Positions 42,666 through 53,336 of a stretch of DNA of 64,000 nucleotides are shown here, piece after piece. The translations under genes and the position numbers were made by a program. Numbering within the stretch: the stretch's first letter is position 1; each line of letters opens with the position of its first letter. Origin of the DNA: Halichondria panicea (lineage: Eukaryota; Porifera; Demospongiae; Suberitida; Halichondriidae). The notes beneath the pieces were generated by a model. The model was not told the DNA's origin and ran no database searches. It saw only the letters and a list, made by a program, of their open reading frames with translations. The stretch spans positions 4,379,963 through 4,443,962 of the forward strand of contig NC_087382.1 in NCBI RefSeq assembly GCF_963675165.1, written 5' to 3'.

Positions 42666-42919
42666 GCATGCTAGTGCTAGAAAAGAGAAAATTGATAAAT
42701 AACAACATCAGGCATTTAGCTAGGATATATAGTCATCTAAGAGACCGAATTATAGCCTATCTTTTGACTTGATGAATAATCTTCAGGATAGAACCAACTG
42801 CATGTTATTTAAATGGCCATAGCCAAACAGTGGGAGCAAACCTTTGTCAAAGGCATATAGTAATAGTAAGCCTGAGATAATTCAAACAGACAGCTAGTAG
42901 TATACATATCTAGTAGTAT

Positions 42920-44043
42920 ACAATAAGCAAAATTTTAGAGAAACACGTTAAGTCTCTTTGTCAGGAACACCTGTGCGACCAGGCACCTATATCTCCAAGG
43001 CAGTGGGGCTTCATGTCATCACGCTCATCTATCTCAGCCCTAATACAGGTGATAGAAGACTGGAGTAGAGCCCTGGATCAAGGTCAAGAAGTATGCATAG
43101 TTTTCTTTGATATCAAAAAGGCATTCGATACTGTCCCCCATGTCAATCTTCTGAAACATCTACAGTCACTTAATTTTAACAAATATTTACTAAACTGGGT
43201 GCATAGCTACTTACTGGAGAGGAAACAGTTTGTGGGTATTGATGGCAGTAACTCAGACAGCTTACATGTTCTCTCAGGTGTGCCCCAAGGTTCGGTTTTG
43301 GGTCCACTATTGTTCATTACGTACATAAACCAAGTCACAGACGTTATTTCTCAAGACAGTAAGCTAAATATGTTTGCTGATGACATGGCCTTATACAGAG
43401 TTATCACATCTACTAATGACTACGTGAATCTTCAAAGGACATTTCTAAAGTCTCAAATTTTTTGAACACTAAATTATTATAATTTAATCTTGGCAAGTGT
43501 AAGTTTATGTCCGTTTCTAAGAAAACATCGCGCTCATTGAAGGCTCCAACTCTACTTCTAAATGGTTATGTACTGCAGCAGGTTTCTAACTACAAGTATT
43601 TAGGAATTACCATATCGGCTGACTTGAGCTGGCACACTCACATCAATACGATTTGTAATAAAACAAGGAAGTTGATAGGTCTCCTACATCGCAGGTTCTC
43701 TGGGAATTTTTCTCCAACAACACTGTTAAAGTTGTATACATCGTTCGTGAGACCACATCTGGAATACGCACCCTCTGTATGGAACCCATTTCACAAGTGT
43801 GAAATAAACAATTTAGAAAAAGTCCAGAGATTTGCTATGAGAGTTCGTCTGAAGAAATGGAATTTGAAAAGTGAAGAATTGCTCACCTTGACCAGGCTTC
43901 CTTCTCTGCAGCTGAGGCGCCTTGCTGCGGTGCTATGCCACCTTTTCAAAATACTACACAATCTAACTGACTTCCCAAACAACCCACCAACCAAGAGAAA
44001 TATGACGTACAGTATACTGGGGGTGCTGGACAGATACAGATGA
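42920..44043 (+). pseudogene. Non-LTR retrotransposon reverse transcriptase fragment, frameshifted
   Basis: From about 42925 the frame reads SKILEKHVKSL and QWGFMSSRSSISAL, then reverse transcriptase motifs: VFFDIKKAFDTVPH, GVPQGSVLGPLLF and FADDMALYR. The YxDD-equivalent FADD is intact. Near 43460-43490 the frame shifts, and from 43480 it continues with LGKCKFMSVSKK and YLGITISADLSW through the thumb-like region (LYTSFVRPHLEY, LEKVQRFAMR) to a stop at 44041-44043. No endonuclease domain or 5' end is present. The motif set is that of LINE elements such as the Jockey/CR1 groups. It is a dead, truncated copy. Confidence 0.9.
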
Positions 44044-44939
44044 GCTAGACTATAGACAACACTGGTAACTACAAGTAGACCAAATAAGAACACTAATGAC
44101 CCAGGTTTTACTAAGATACAACAAAGTAAACATTGACAAAAATGAGTAAGTTTAGCTCTTGCCTACTTGCCACTTGAGTGTCCAGAGTTTCTTGAAACTG
44201 CATGCCTATATAGCTAATATAATGCTAGAAGTTAGTCTTTGCAAAGAAATAAACAGCATCCGCTTTGCCAGTATTTTTTTATAGCAGGTCTTGTGTTCTA
44301 ACATTGGCCAGTTGATTGGATATATCCTGTTTGGACTGACTTTGATTTCTGGGCAAATTAGTACTCCCCAGTTCTGGATCCTAATTTTCCTGTGGCCAGT
44401 TCATGAATACTATATCTACTAGTACTGTGACTCTGGAACCTGGCTTGCACTTCAGGACCTGGGTATTGATGCTGGAAAAACTGAAAAGTTGTTTCTTTAT
44501 CCAATTCTGATAGTAAACAATGACATAACAGAAGCCATAATTAAATTTACGGAGAATTACTGTAGTATTTACAAGCCACAAACAGGAAATTTACTCACTA
44601 TGATGCAAAACCACAATTACATCATTTGAAGCCAAATTTATAGTCTTAGTGTAGACTGTAAGTATAACTCGAGAACGAAACATTATTTTGCAAATCCAAG
44701 AAAATATGACTGTAGAAGCCTATAATTATATAGAAACTTATTTGCACTTCATTGATTATTGAGCAGCTGTAGCAGTCTACACACATGCAGACACATGCAC
44801 AACCACACACATGCAGATGATGTTACAAAAGATTTTGGAGAGACTGCAACAGCCTTCACTGTAAGTAAAATTGGAGAACAAAGCTTTAGTTTGCAAATCC
44901 ACGAATCAAAATCCAAGAGAACGTGGCTAGAAGCCTATA
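44044..44939. other. Non-coding spacer, nothing recognised
   Basis: No motif-bearing frame. TTTGCAAATCCA with AAGCCTATA occurs twice (about 44690-44735 and 44890-44940), suggesting an old local duplication. Confidence 0.35.
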
Positions 44940-45125
44940 TAGAAGCTGTTAGTTTTCGTCGCATTGCAACCGTTGAGCAGTTACAGCTAGAGCAACTAAC
45001 ACACACACACACACATACACACATGCACACACATGCACACACATGCACACACACACACACAGTCAGCTTTACCGTATCCCTCGTGCGGTGTGTAAGACAG
45101 AGGGCTTAGCCTGGAGGTATTACAA
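44940..45125 (-). repeat. Inverted copy of the CTCCAGGCGTAGCC repeat with an internal microsatellite
   Basis: Read on the minus strand it begins ACCTCCAGGCTAAGCC and ends CTCAACGGTTGCAATGCGAC, the two ends of the repeat at 12330-12430. The interior (about 45000-45060) is a CA/CATGCA microsatellite, so the microsatellite grew inside the mobile repeat. Confidence 0.65.
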
Positions 45126-45519
45126 TGTAAAGTCGGCGACCCTCTAATGTGACACTTGGATATTTCACCCATATAGCACCATATAAAACTCTTCTTTTGC
45201 AAAACGTAAAGTATCGCCTTAAATCGAGGTTTTACAGTAGTTAACTCACTTGTATCTTATAGGGAAATAGGCTTTAATTGGTCTCCGCTTCGTTAAAGCC
45301 CCAATGAACTGTTCACTTGCTTGTCCTTCAAAAGGAGAAAGGAGAAATTCGGTTCTGCATAAAATAATACAAAAAATTGATTTATACTGTGTAGCATGTT
45401 AAGGAACTTACCTCGTTACACAGTTTTGTCAAACAACTTTCAAAGCGTTCTCTAAAAGCTCAACTTGTCTGGTCATAGGTATATTCAACAAACAAGAGCG
45501 CGCAAGGAATATACTGAGG

Positions 45520-45986
45520 CAGTGGCGGATCCAGACAGGTTCCATAGATTCCATGGAACCCCCCTTTCACACAAGAACACATTGGAGATCAACTTACCAA
45601 GCTAGTAACTCAGCTTGAATGATCGTGATCTGTACTGTAGTTACTACAGCTGCATTTTATCTGTGGGCAGGGCTCTCCAATGCGCATGCTCATTGTGCTT
45701 AGGAAAAGTGACCTGGATCCTGGATCCCCACTACGCAAGTCTATTATTGAACTAACCAGCATAATTATTGCACTGTACATTGAACTAACCTGCCCTATAC
45801 ACTGAGTATGTGTGTATCATGCATTACCCCAAAAAGGGAGTAAAAGAAAAAATTATGGGACTTCCCCTGGTGAGTATGGGATTTTCCCTGGTCACGTTTG
45901 ACCGGAAGTGGGCGTAGTAACTAAAAAAATGTTGCGCTCTGCGCAACTTTCACCACCCCCTTTCATTTGTTCTGGATCTGCCACTG
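45520..45986. mobile_element. CAGTGGCGGATCCAG-family MITE, about 467 bases
   Basis: Left end CAGTGGCGGATCCAG, right end CTGGATCTGCCACTG. The right third matches 51910-52049 (ATGGGACTTCCCCTGG, GGGATTTTCCCT, GTGGGCGTA). The flanks TGAGG and GGAGG differ at one of five bases, so a 5-base target duplication is plausible. It lies directly against the hairpin at 45987. Confidence 0.75.
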
Positions 45987-46104
45987 GGAGGTACGACATC
46001 CGCGTGTCATCCGCGTGTCTTAAACACACATATTCTTGAACTTTGACCTAAGGAATGTGTGTCTAAAACATTACCTTTGACATGCGGATGTCGTACCTCC
46101 TCTG
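45987..46104. mobile_element. Hairpin MITE of the CAGAGGAGGT family
   Basis: GGAGGTACGACATCCGC at 45987-46003 pairs with GCGGATGTCGTACCTCC at 46084-46100. The right end continues TCTG, matching the CAGAGGAGGT terminus at 10254-10375 when reversed. The left terminal bases are missing where the neighbouring MITE abuts, which fits insertion of that MITE into the hairpin's end. Confidence 0.7.
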
Positions 46105-48130
46105 GATCTATTCAGTGCAGCAAACCAGTACATCAAAATCTACAGTGGTTTTCTGTACTCCAAAGCACTGCGCGCAACCACAATGTATGTGATCAGTATT
46201 GTGGTTGGATTCTGTTATGATTGCCTGTTATGATTGCCTGTCTGTTATGATTGACAAGCCAACAAAAAAGCAATCGTAAGAATTAACTTGGAATTGCCAT
46301 GGCCTGCAAAATTCAAACCCCTTATACAACTGTAACTGGACAATTTGATGGGTGTTTTAATTTGGCGATCTATTGCTAGAAGGAAGTATATTTACACAAT
46401 GGAAATATCGTGACGCCAGAGCGTAAGAGATGCACTGTGTCACTCGACCGTCCTCGTTCAGAGGGCCGGCCAACGCATCACACCAGTGCGGCCATGCGAA
46501 CCGCAGAGGGTTCAACAATTTTGCAAATCCTCATAAATGTGTTGTGATTTGCAGATATTGATCAGCTGTTGCTTGGAGAGGCTATAGCTATAATTATTAC
46601 AGAAGCCGATTTGCATCTATTTAAGCAACAGACCGACTTTTCTGCCCCCAAGCCCAAGTTGCTCTTATAGAGAGAAAGCAAAGACAATGAAAACACACCA
46701 TGGGTATAGAAGTGTCAAAGCTACAAAAGCTAACCTACCAGCTATTAGTACACACATTGACTATTTATAATTATGATGAGCATTTTTGTTTTGCACGGGA
46801 AACTCGGAGTGGGAAATGATCTACATGATTGTTGTTAAAAACGATTGATGCCAAAAGTCCAAGTCCATGAGCACCGGCAGGTGTAGCCTCGATTCCAGCC
46901 CGACCGCAAAGAGAAAGGCGGCCCAGGTATATTGCGCATGCGCATGAGCGAAATAATTGACAGCCATACAAATTGTGGACAAAAAGGGGTTGATGTCTCA
47001 TGTAAGATGGATCCATAAAGAGCAGAGCATCTTACATGAGACAACATCAACCCAAAAAGGAAGAATAAGTATGACCACAATGGAAGTGTAAAAATACAAG
47101 ACTGATGATAGAGAATTGGCTCTCTTGGATCAAGAGTTACCCTAAACGGGTATGCATGTATATAGCCATGCTTTTGGATGGTTTAGGAGATTCACTGCCA
47201 ACGCTTGCAGAATCAGAGATAGGACGAACGTTGCCGTGGTCACAACACAATCACACAACTATACAATACTGTCAAAATGAATTGCTCACTATATACACAG
47301 TACGTTGATCTGATGTATTCATGATGATAGAATTCCTAAATAAACTTGGTTACAAAAAGACACTTTTTTCTGGCCAGGAGAAAGAAGTTAAGTCTTACGT
47401 GCTTACAATCGATTATGCTCACTTTAAAGTTGAAATGCTGGCATGCAAGCATCACCTATACGAATCTTTGATGATCACAAGCAATACTATATGCATATAG
47501 TAGGACACTCCATCTCCTCATGTGCTACTTATATACATACTCAATATATATTTGGTGTCTTTAGTTATAGAATCTAGTCACCCTAAGAACATAAACATTA
47601 AAATTCAAATTAGCATGGATTAAGTTTATACAATGTCAACAATAACTATACATATAGCTTCCTGTTACATAAAACGTATTGAGAGAAGTTCAGAAAGAGT
47701 CATACTAGACTATGATCTACATACTAAAACTTGCTGAGAAAAGACTATAATTATTGATCTATAGCTGGACAAAATTGGTGGTGAGAAGATTTATACTATT
47801 ATAGAATCTTATATGCACTGTCATGTATGCATGCATCCCTTATATATAGCTGTATACACTTATCCATTAGTATAATTGAGGGATTAACTGAACTCTTTAG
47901 CTAAGATAATTGTGCCCTCATACATAATTATATGCAGACTATCACAATTGCAAGCCTTATATATGCCCACGTTCTACTTATCTTTATTTGCAGATCATGC
48001 AATACCTAGCTGTTTTCAACTAGATTTCAACTCCATAATAATAACAATACACTGCTGTACAAAAGTATAGATCCACTGACATATTAATTAATATAGACCT
48101 TGAAGCTACGTCAAAGAATCAAATTGAGCC
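46105..48130. other. Non-coding spacer with one GC-rich island and a short hairpin
   Basis: A GC-rich island lies at about 46410-46510 (GAGGGCCGGCCAACGCATCA), unidentified. A TCGATTCCAGCCCG repeat copy lies at 46868-46948 with TTGCGCATGCGCATG. A hairpin pairs TGTCTCATGTAAGATG (about 46994) with CATCTTACATGAGACA (about 47028). The rest is AT-rich with no gene. Confidence 0.4.
46868..46948 (+). repeat. Diverged copy of the TCGATCCCAGGCCG repeat
   Basis: AGCCTCGATTCCAGCCCGAC, AAGGCGGCCCAGGTAT, then TTGCGCATGCGCATG. Same order as the copies at 39423 and 39603. Confidence 0.55.
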
Positions 48131-48282
48131 TTGCATTGCATGCCCAAAGATATCGACTGGAAAATGGCGAAAATATTTGTCAGCAATCACCTTCGGCAGC
48201 ACATTTTCATGGTGGTAGCACTTATCATATACTTGAGTGGCAGCCAAGGTTGCAATGAGTTGTACACAATTGTGCCATCAAA
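48131..48282 (+). pseudogene. Isolated signal-peptide exon relic, beta-helix receptor type
   Basis: The frame reads MAKIFVSNHL, a hydrophobic run (FMVVALIIYLSG), then NELYTIVPSN. This resembles the start of the beta-helix receptor (SEHYHIVPVDS after its signal peptide). It is on the plus strand, opposite to the local receptor gene, and homology switches at 48283 to the AIG1-like relic. No beta-helix repeats follow. The resemblance is short, so confidence is limited. Confidence 0.4.
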
Positions 48283-48765
48283 CTTTATCGGCCTGATCAT
48301 GAGGCTGTCTGAGGCGAGCAGAAGTACCATGACTACTGCATGATGATGGTGCCAAGGAAATTGTTGTGTATAGATACAGAGCGATGAGAGAAGGAATAGG
48401 TGTCACTGTCTCGAACGCACCTAGCATATTGTGTGATGTGACCAATCGAGGAGATTATGAACTTAAGAAAATACTAAGTCTGGCTGATTTTAAGTTGCTG
48501 TGCATTGATTTTGAGCGAGGCAAAGAAAAGCTTACTTCAATGTTTACTGGATTCGGAGCAAATATTAAATTGGGCTCTTGTGATATTTTCAGAATTGGAC
48601 GATTATTTTTGTGTTCACCATTGGTTCCTTTTAAATCGAAAATTAATAAGTAAGATTCAGTTTGGATTACATGTTCATCACTTTTTTTGCTGTGAAGATC
48701 AACAAAATTCATTGATGCAGAATCTCTCAGAGTTGTTGTTGATTGTGTTGATGCTATTAAAATAC
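48283..48765 (+). pseudogene. Third AIG1-like copy, 5'-truncated and decayed
   Basis: It starts abruptly at GGCCTGATCATGAGGCTGTC, matching 4895 onward, and reads RLSEASRSTMTTA before a stop. A second frame then carries YRAMREGIGVTVSNAPS and KKILSLADFKLLCIDFERG, homologous to 5650-5830. It lacks the transposon of copy 2 (empty site at 48334-48335). A further block (NLSELLLIVLMLL) from about 48721 is cut short by a deletion relative to 6003-6640. Two frames and a missing 5' half make it a pseudogene. Confidence 0.6.
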
Positions 48766-51645
48766 TCTTGTGAGAATGTGCCTTTGATGAGTACTGTGGT
48801 CCGTTACCTGACAACACGATTTCAGGAATTCCAATATATAGGTGCATGTCAACAGTTTGATGACCTCGGCATATGTGCATGGTAGTCGGGAGTTTTACTA
48901 TCAAAATAGTAATCCATGACAAGTGAGTAATTGCTCTTTTACAGGCCAGTCCCTAGGCCAAAGACGTTCAAAATATTGAAGCCATTGATCAATTGTTCTG
49001 CATTGTGGTTGTGTTTTCGCTTTGTGTGACATTTCTCCACCATGTTTTTAATCTGTTTGTAGATGCCTGGCCACTATGCACACTGAGTGTTTGGCTCTCT
49101 GCAGGCATTTATATCCCTTTGTGTCCTTAAAATGGTTTTTTCATATATAGCTGCAAACAAAGCACTGTCACTAGAATTTTTGCTTAAATGCAAAGCCTAT
49201 TGACCATAGTAGTTAACAGGCTATTTAGCTCCATCAAGATCACTGCAAGACATGCAAGGGGGGTCAGATGTCTCGTGTATCTATAAGTATATTCGTGTAA
49301 TTTGATGACTGTTGACCAGCTCCCACACTTCCATTTCCTGTTTAATTCTTACTTCCTGTTTTACAAGGATAATCTACATGTAGAACTACTCTTGAATTTA
49401 ACCATTGATTTATCAAGCAACCAAGGAGACTGCACCAGTTGGCCCATAAGACTAGACAAAAGTGGTTTTCTAAGCTAGACTATAAGGTAAAAACTCGCTT
49501 CAGCTTGCATCACAGAACTTACGTGTGATTTACTGTTTAATAAATAGCTCTCTTTAACGTGTTGTTTGTACCACTCAGTGAAAAGTATATATCTGCATAC
49601 CATATACCTGTGTCGGAGGATTCAGTGTCCCCCACGTCCTGCATGGATCCTAGAAACTATAGCCTATAATTATAGCAGGAGTTCATAATGCACCATCAAT
49701 GTCAGTACCCACTACCCCCCCCCCCCCATGCGGGATATGTCGGGGTTTAGTTACCATATATATACCTGTGTCGGAGGATTCAGTGTCCCCCAGACCCTGG
49801 ATCCTAGGAACTAGGATTTAGTGATTATAAACATTGCAAAAATGCAATTAATTATAGACTAGAGTTATTATGCCTCCAGGCGTAGCCGCACGAGAGATAC
49901 AGTAAAACTGCATGTGTGTTGTGATACTGCTTTAAGCATTATCACAATACCACTACTTCAAAGTGTATATCTACATCGTGTGGTGTGCATGTGCATGCAT
50001 GTGCATGTAGTATAATACATTGCATTGTGTCAGTTTGTGTGTATAGTGGCATTGTAAGCAGTCACCTGACACACAACACACAATGAGCAGTGTCACATGT
50101 GAACATCTGGCCACCTCTACAGGCCTCGAGGGAATAAAGGGGGCTTTGCGCAGTGCAGAAACAGTGTATAGAAATGTATCGTAAAACTGAAATATCCATC
50201 AAATCAAACAAGATGCTCATAATAGGATAGGAATCGGGAATGATCGCAAAGAACAAAGATTAGATCGATAAAAACTGTTGCCTTCGAATATTGCCTACAA
50301 GTTCTATAAGTATAGCCTATTATTTTTCAACCAGCATGTCGTTAAAGAAGTCCATGAAAGTGTAGACTATATAGTTTGCTCAAACAGCTCATTTTTGTGT
50401 CCACACAACACCAATCACTCTACCCTTTTTGTTTGCTGTGTACGCACAGGGTAATAAGTCATTGTGCATATACACATGCAGAGCTATATAGCTAGCTAAC
50501 TATATAATTATAGAGACAGGAATTGACTGATTCAGAAGTCTCTAGTATGTTTGTTGCAGCCCTTCACTCCAAGATATTGTTCTTCCTGTGGCTTTGTCAC
50601 AATGCTAGTGTAAACTTTTGCCTGTTCAGATTACGGTCATCCCATTGTCGTTGTATATGTATGGCTTTATGCATGTAAGTCTTTTGTTAGCATAGCTAAG
50701 AGAAGCTATCAGTATAGGACCTGAGCTATTAGAATCGAACTGTGCGAATGTACTATAGCTAGATACGTGATTGAATGTGTTTTTAAATCTTTGTTTTACT
50801 GATATACGAATTCCTCAGATTCTGGGAATATAGGTATAATTATGGGTGCCATTTGCAAAAACATCATGTATGTGTAAATACACTCACTGTATCGGTCTCC
50901 CGATTTACTAATTAAAATCGTCCTCACACTCTTTAATATTGTTCTCTAAATGAATGTCCTCGCGCTGCGCAGCCTTAAACCTTTACTTGCTATTGATTGA
51001 CGCTTTAAAGTGTAACAAACGGTGCCCTCCACTGAGCGGCCAGCTATCATAAATGTCACAAACAGTGCACAAAGTTTACTAAATTCGGACAGACATTTAG
51101 TAAAGTAGTGTGAGATTAATTTAGTGAAATGGCATCTATAAATTTAGTAAATTGGGAGGAGACAGATAAGTGAAGTGGATTTTAAGTATGCAGTTTTTAC
51201 ACAATCATAGTGTTTTTTAAATAGGTAGCGCATATGCAATTAAGCAGTCGATACCAGGCACTCAAACAATAACAAGGAGAGGAAATGGGCGCATAGGAAT
51301 GAGGCTAACACACATGCATCTAGCCTTCTACAGGCCTCTTGAAAAAATGTGCACAATATCATAAATTTAACTGCATAATATCCTGAAATATACAGACAAA
51401 GAATACAATGTACAGAATTCTCTGCTACAATTCCATCACAGAGGAGGCTGGAATAAGTTGAATATGTCCAAAATTCCTAGTCGTGGACACAAGCTTATTA
51501 TTTCAGGCGTATGTACAAAGGGAAACCGTATGGGTCAATTCAAGTTTGCTCAGAAGCAGAATATGATACAACTTTTTGCTTTAGCTAGTGCAATGAGATG
51601 GGCGGAGTCAATTTATGAGCTGGTTAAAATGTTATAAGACACACA
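48766..51645. repeat. Non-coding part of the segmental duplication (copy of 6641-8716)
   Basis: Collinear with 6641-8716 and ending at TTATAAGACACACA. It contains an extra roughly 800-base interior (about 50310-51120) absent from the first copy. No gene was recognised. Confidence 0.8.
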
Positions 51646-51676
51646 ACGAAATGCTGATGCCTCAGTGGATGTGCTA

Positions 51677-52054
51677 CATAACAGTGGCGGATCCAGAGGA
51701 GGGTCCATGGGGTCCCTTGACCCCACCTTTTGAAGTTAACTTTAGAAGGCTTAATGACTCCAGCTAGCTATTTATCAGTTTTTGTAGCTATTGTAATTTG
51801 ATTCAATGATTGTACTGTTGTTTTGATGTATCAACTGCCAAAGGAGTGTTCAGGTTAGCCTAGGCTAGCTAGTTGACTGTTCGTAGCAGCTATAGCTAGC
51901 TCTACGTAAGTCTATTATGGGACTTCCCCTGGCTGAGTATGGGATTTTCCCTAGCCACGTGTGACCGAAAGTGGGCGTAACCTCAAAAAATTCGCGCTGC
52001 GCGCTCGTTAGTTTGGACCCCCCTTTCATTTTTCCTGGATCCGCCACTGCATAA
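51677..52054. mobile_element. CAGTGGCGGATCCAG-family MITE with a CATAA target duplication
   Basis: The 368-base element (51682-52049) has 15-base perfect inverted ends, CAGTGGCGGATCCAG and CTGGATCCGCCACTG. CATAA lies directly on both sides (51677-51681 and 52050-52054). No frame is present. It sits exactly at the point where homology with the 8.7-kb region stops. Confidence 0.9.
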
Positions 52055-53336
52055 CATAAAGCTATAATTATTGCTAATACAAAACGTGATATATAAACGT
52101 TTTTAACTTCCCATGCATGCAATGTGGTGTGTATACCCCACACATGCAGGCAGGGCTGGAGACAATGGCCTCCATGATTTGCTCCCCTAGGTGTTTATGA
52201 GGTAGACACAAACATGTGCATGGTGGGGTATAGGTGGTGTCCTATGGGACAAGTGTGAGTGTGTTGCTGGCTGCTGGAGACTGGTTATAGCCTGCATGAC
52301 CTTTCTCAGAAAATCAATTTAGTGGAACTGTCTTGTCCCATGATCTCAGCTTCATTAAATATCTACACGTTTTTGCATCTGAGCATCAAGTTGTATCTCT
52401 GCTGAGCAAACTCAGACAAAAACATGACTTCTGAGTCCACAGACATAAAAACACCAACTTATAGTCATCTGCAAGAGAAGTTTTGAAGAAATCCACTATT
52501 ATAAGGTGAGATGATTCCAGCCTCTACCGCACTTCATGTGCATGCTAAATATCACGTGATCCATGCTCAATAGAAAGTGATTGAGCAAAAGAAAATGTGA
52601 TGTACCGAAGTTATATTAACTATGCCATGAATGGAAAAAATAGAAAACTGATGGCGTAAATAAGTCAGTGTACACTTACACAGATCTATATACATGTATA
52701 GCTGTGGTACAGAGAAATTAATTCTGCATGTGGTCACTATAAAAGAATGTATAGGTTTGTTGTAGCATTTCACTCTGTAGCTCTTTTCTCTGATCAATAT
52801 AGCAACGTATACTACTAGGCCCTGATAAATTATGCTCGGAATAATTTTAGCATAAATATAAATGGGTGTATTGGCATCAATGTCGATTTTTGGTAAAGGT
52901 TATTTAATTAAGTTTTGCATAATGACGTCCTAAAAATGGCCAAAAAAGGTTGAATGTGAAATTCTAAATCAGCAAGATAACACTGAGAGTCATGTTGTGT
53001 GCTGTGTTTATGTCTGCGTTTAATTTTGTATTAATGAGGGGATAGAGCGTCTTACTATGCAAGTTTTACGGATTCACTATCGTTTTAAACATTCCCTTGT
53101 TTGTAATGTGCTAAGTGCTCTGTACATGTGTGGCTGATAATGATAATAATAATGAAATCATGAATAATAGCAGCACTTATATGGCATAATTTGTACACAA
53201 CTACAGAATTCGCGCAGTAAGGCTACATCCCCTCATCTGCTCCTTTAACTTTTATGACACATTTGAGGGGAAAGCATAATTAATCAGGGCCTACAACTGA
53301 ACACACATTGCAGATACACCTAATGCATAGTCACAA
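52055..53336. promoter_or_regulatory. 5' flank of the second ROCO gene
   Basis: From about 52384 it matches 12620-13368. CACACATTGCAGATACACC precedes the ATG, as in the first gene, possibly a leader intron acceptor. No promoter motif is assigned. Confidence 0.35.

Noticed and set aside
46410-46510. GC-rich island as a tRNA or other structured RNA
   Set aside because: No cloverleaf or recognisable A and B boxes could be fitted by eye.
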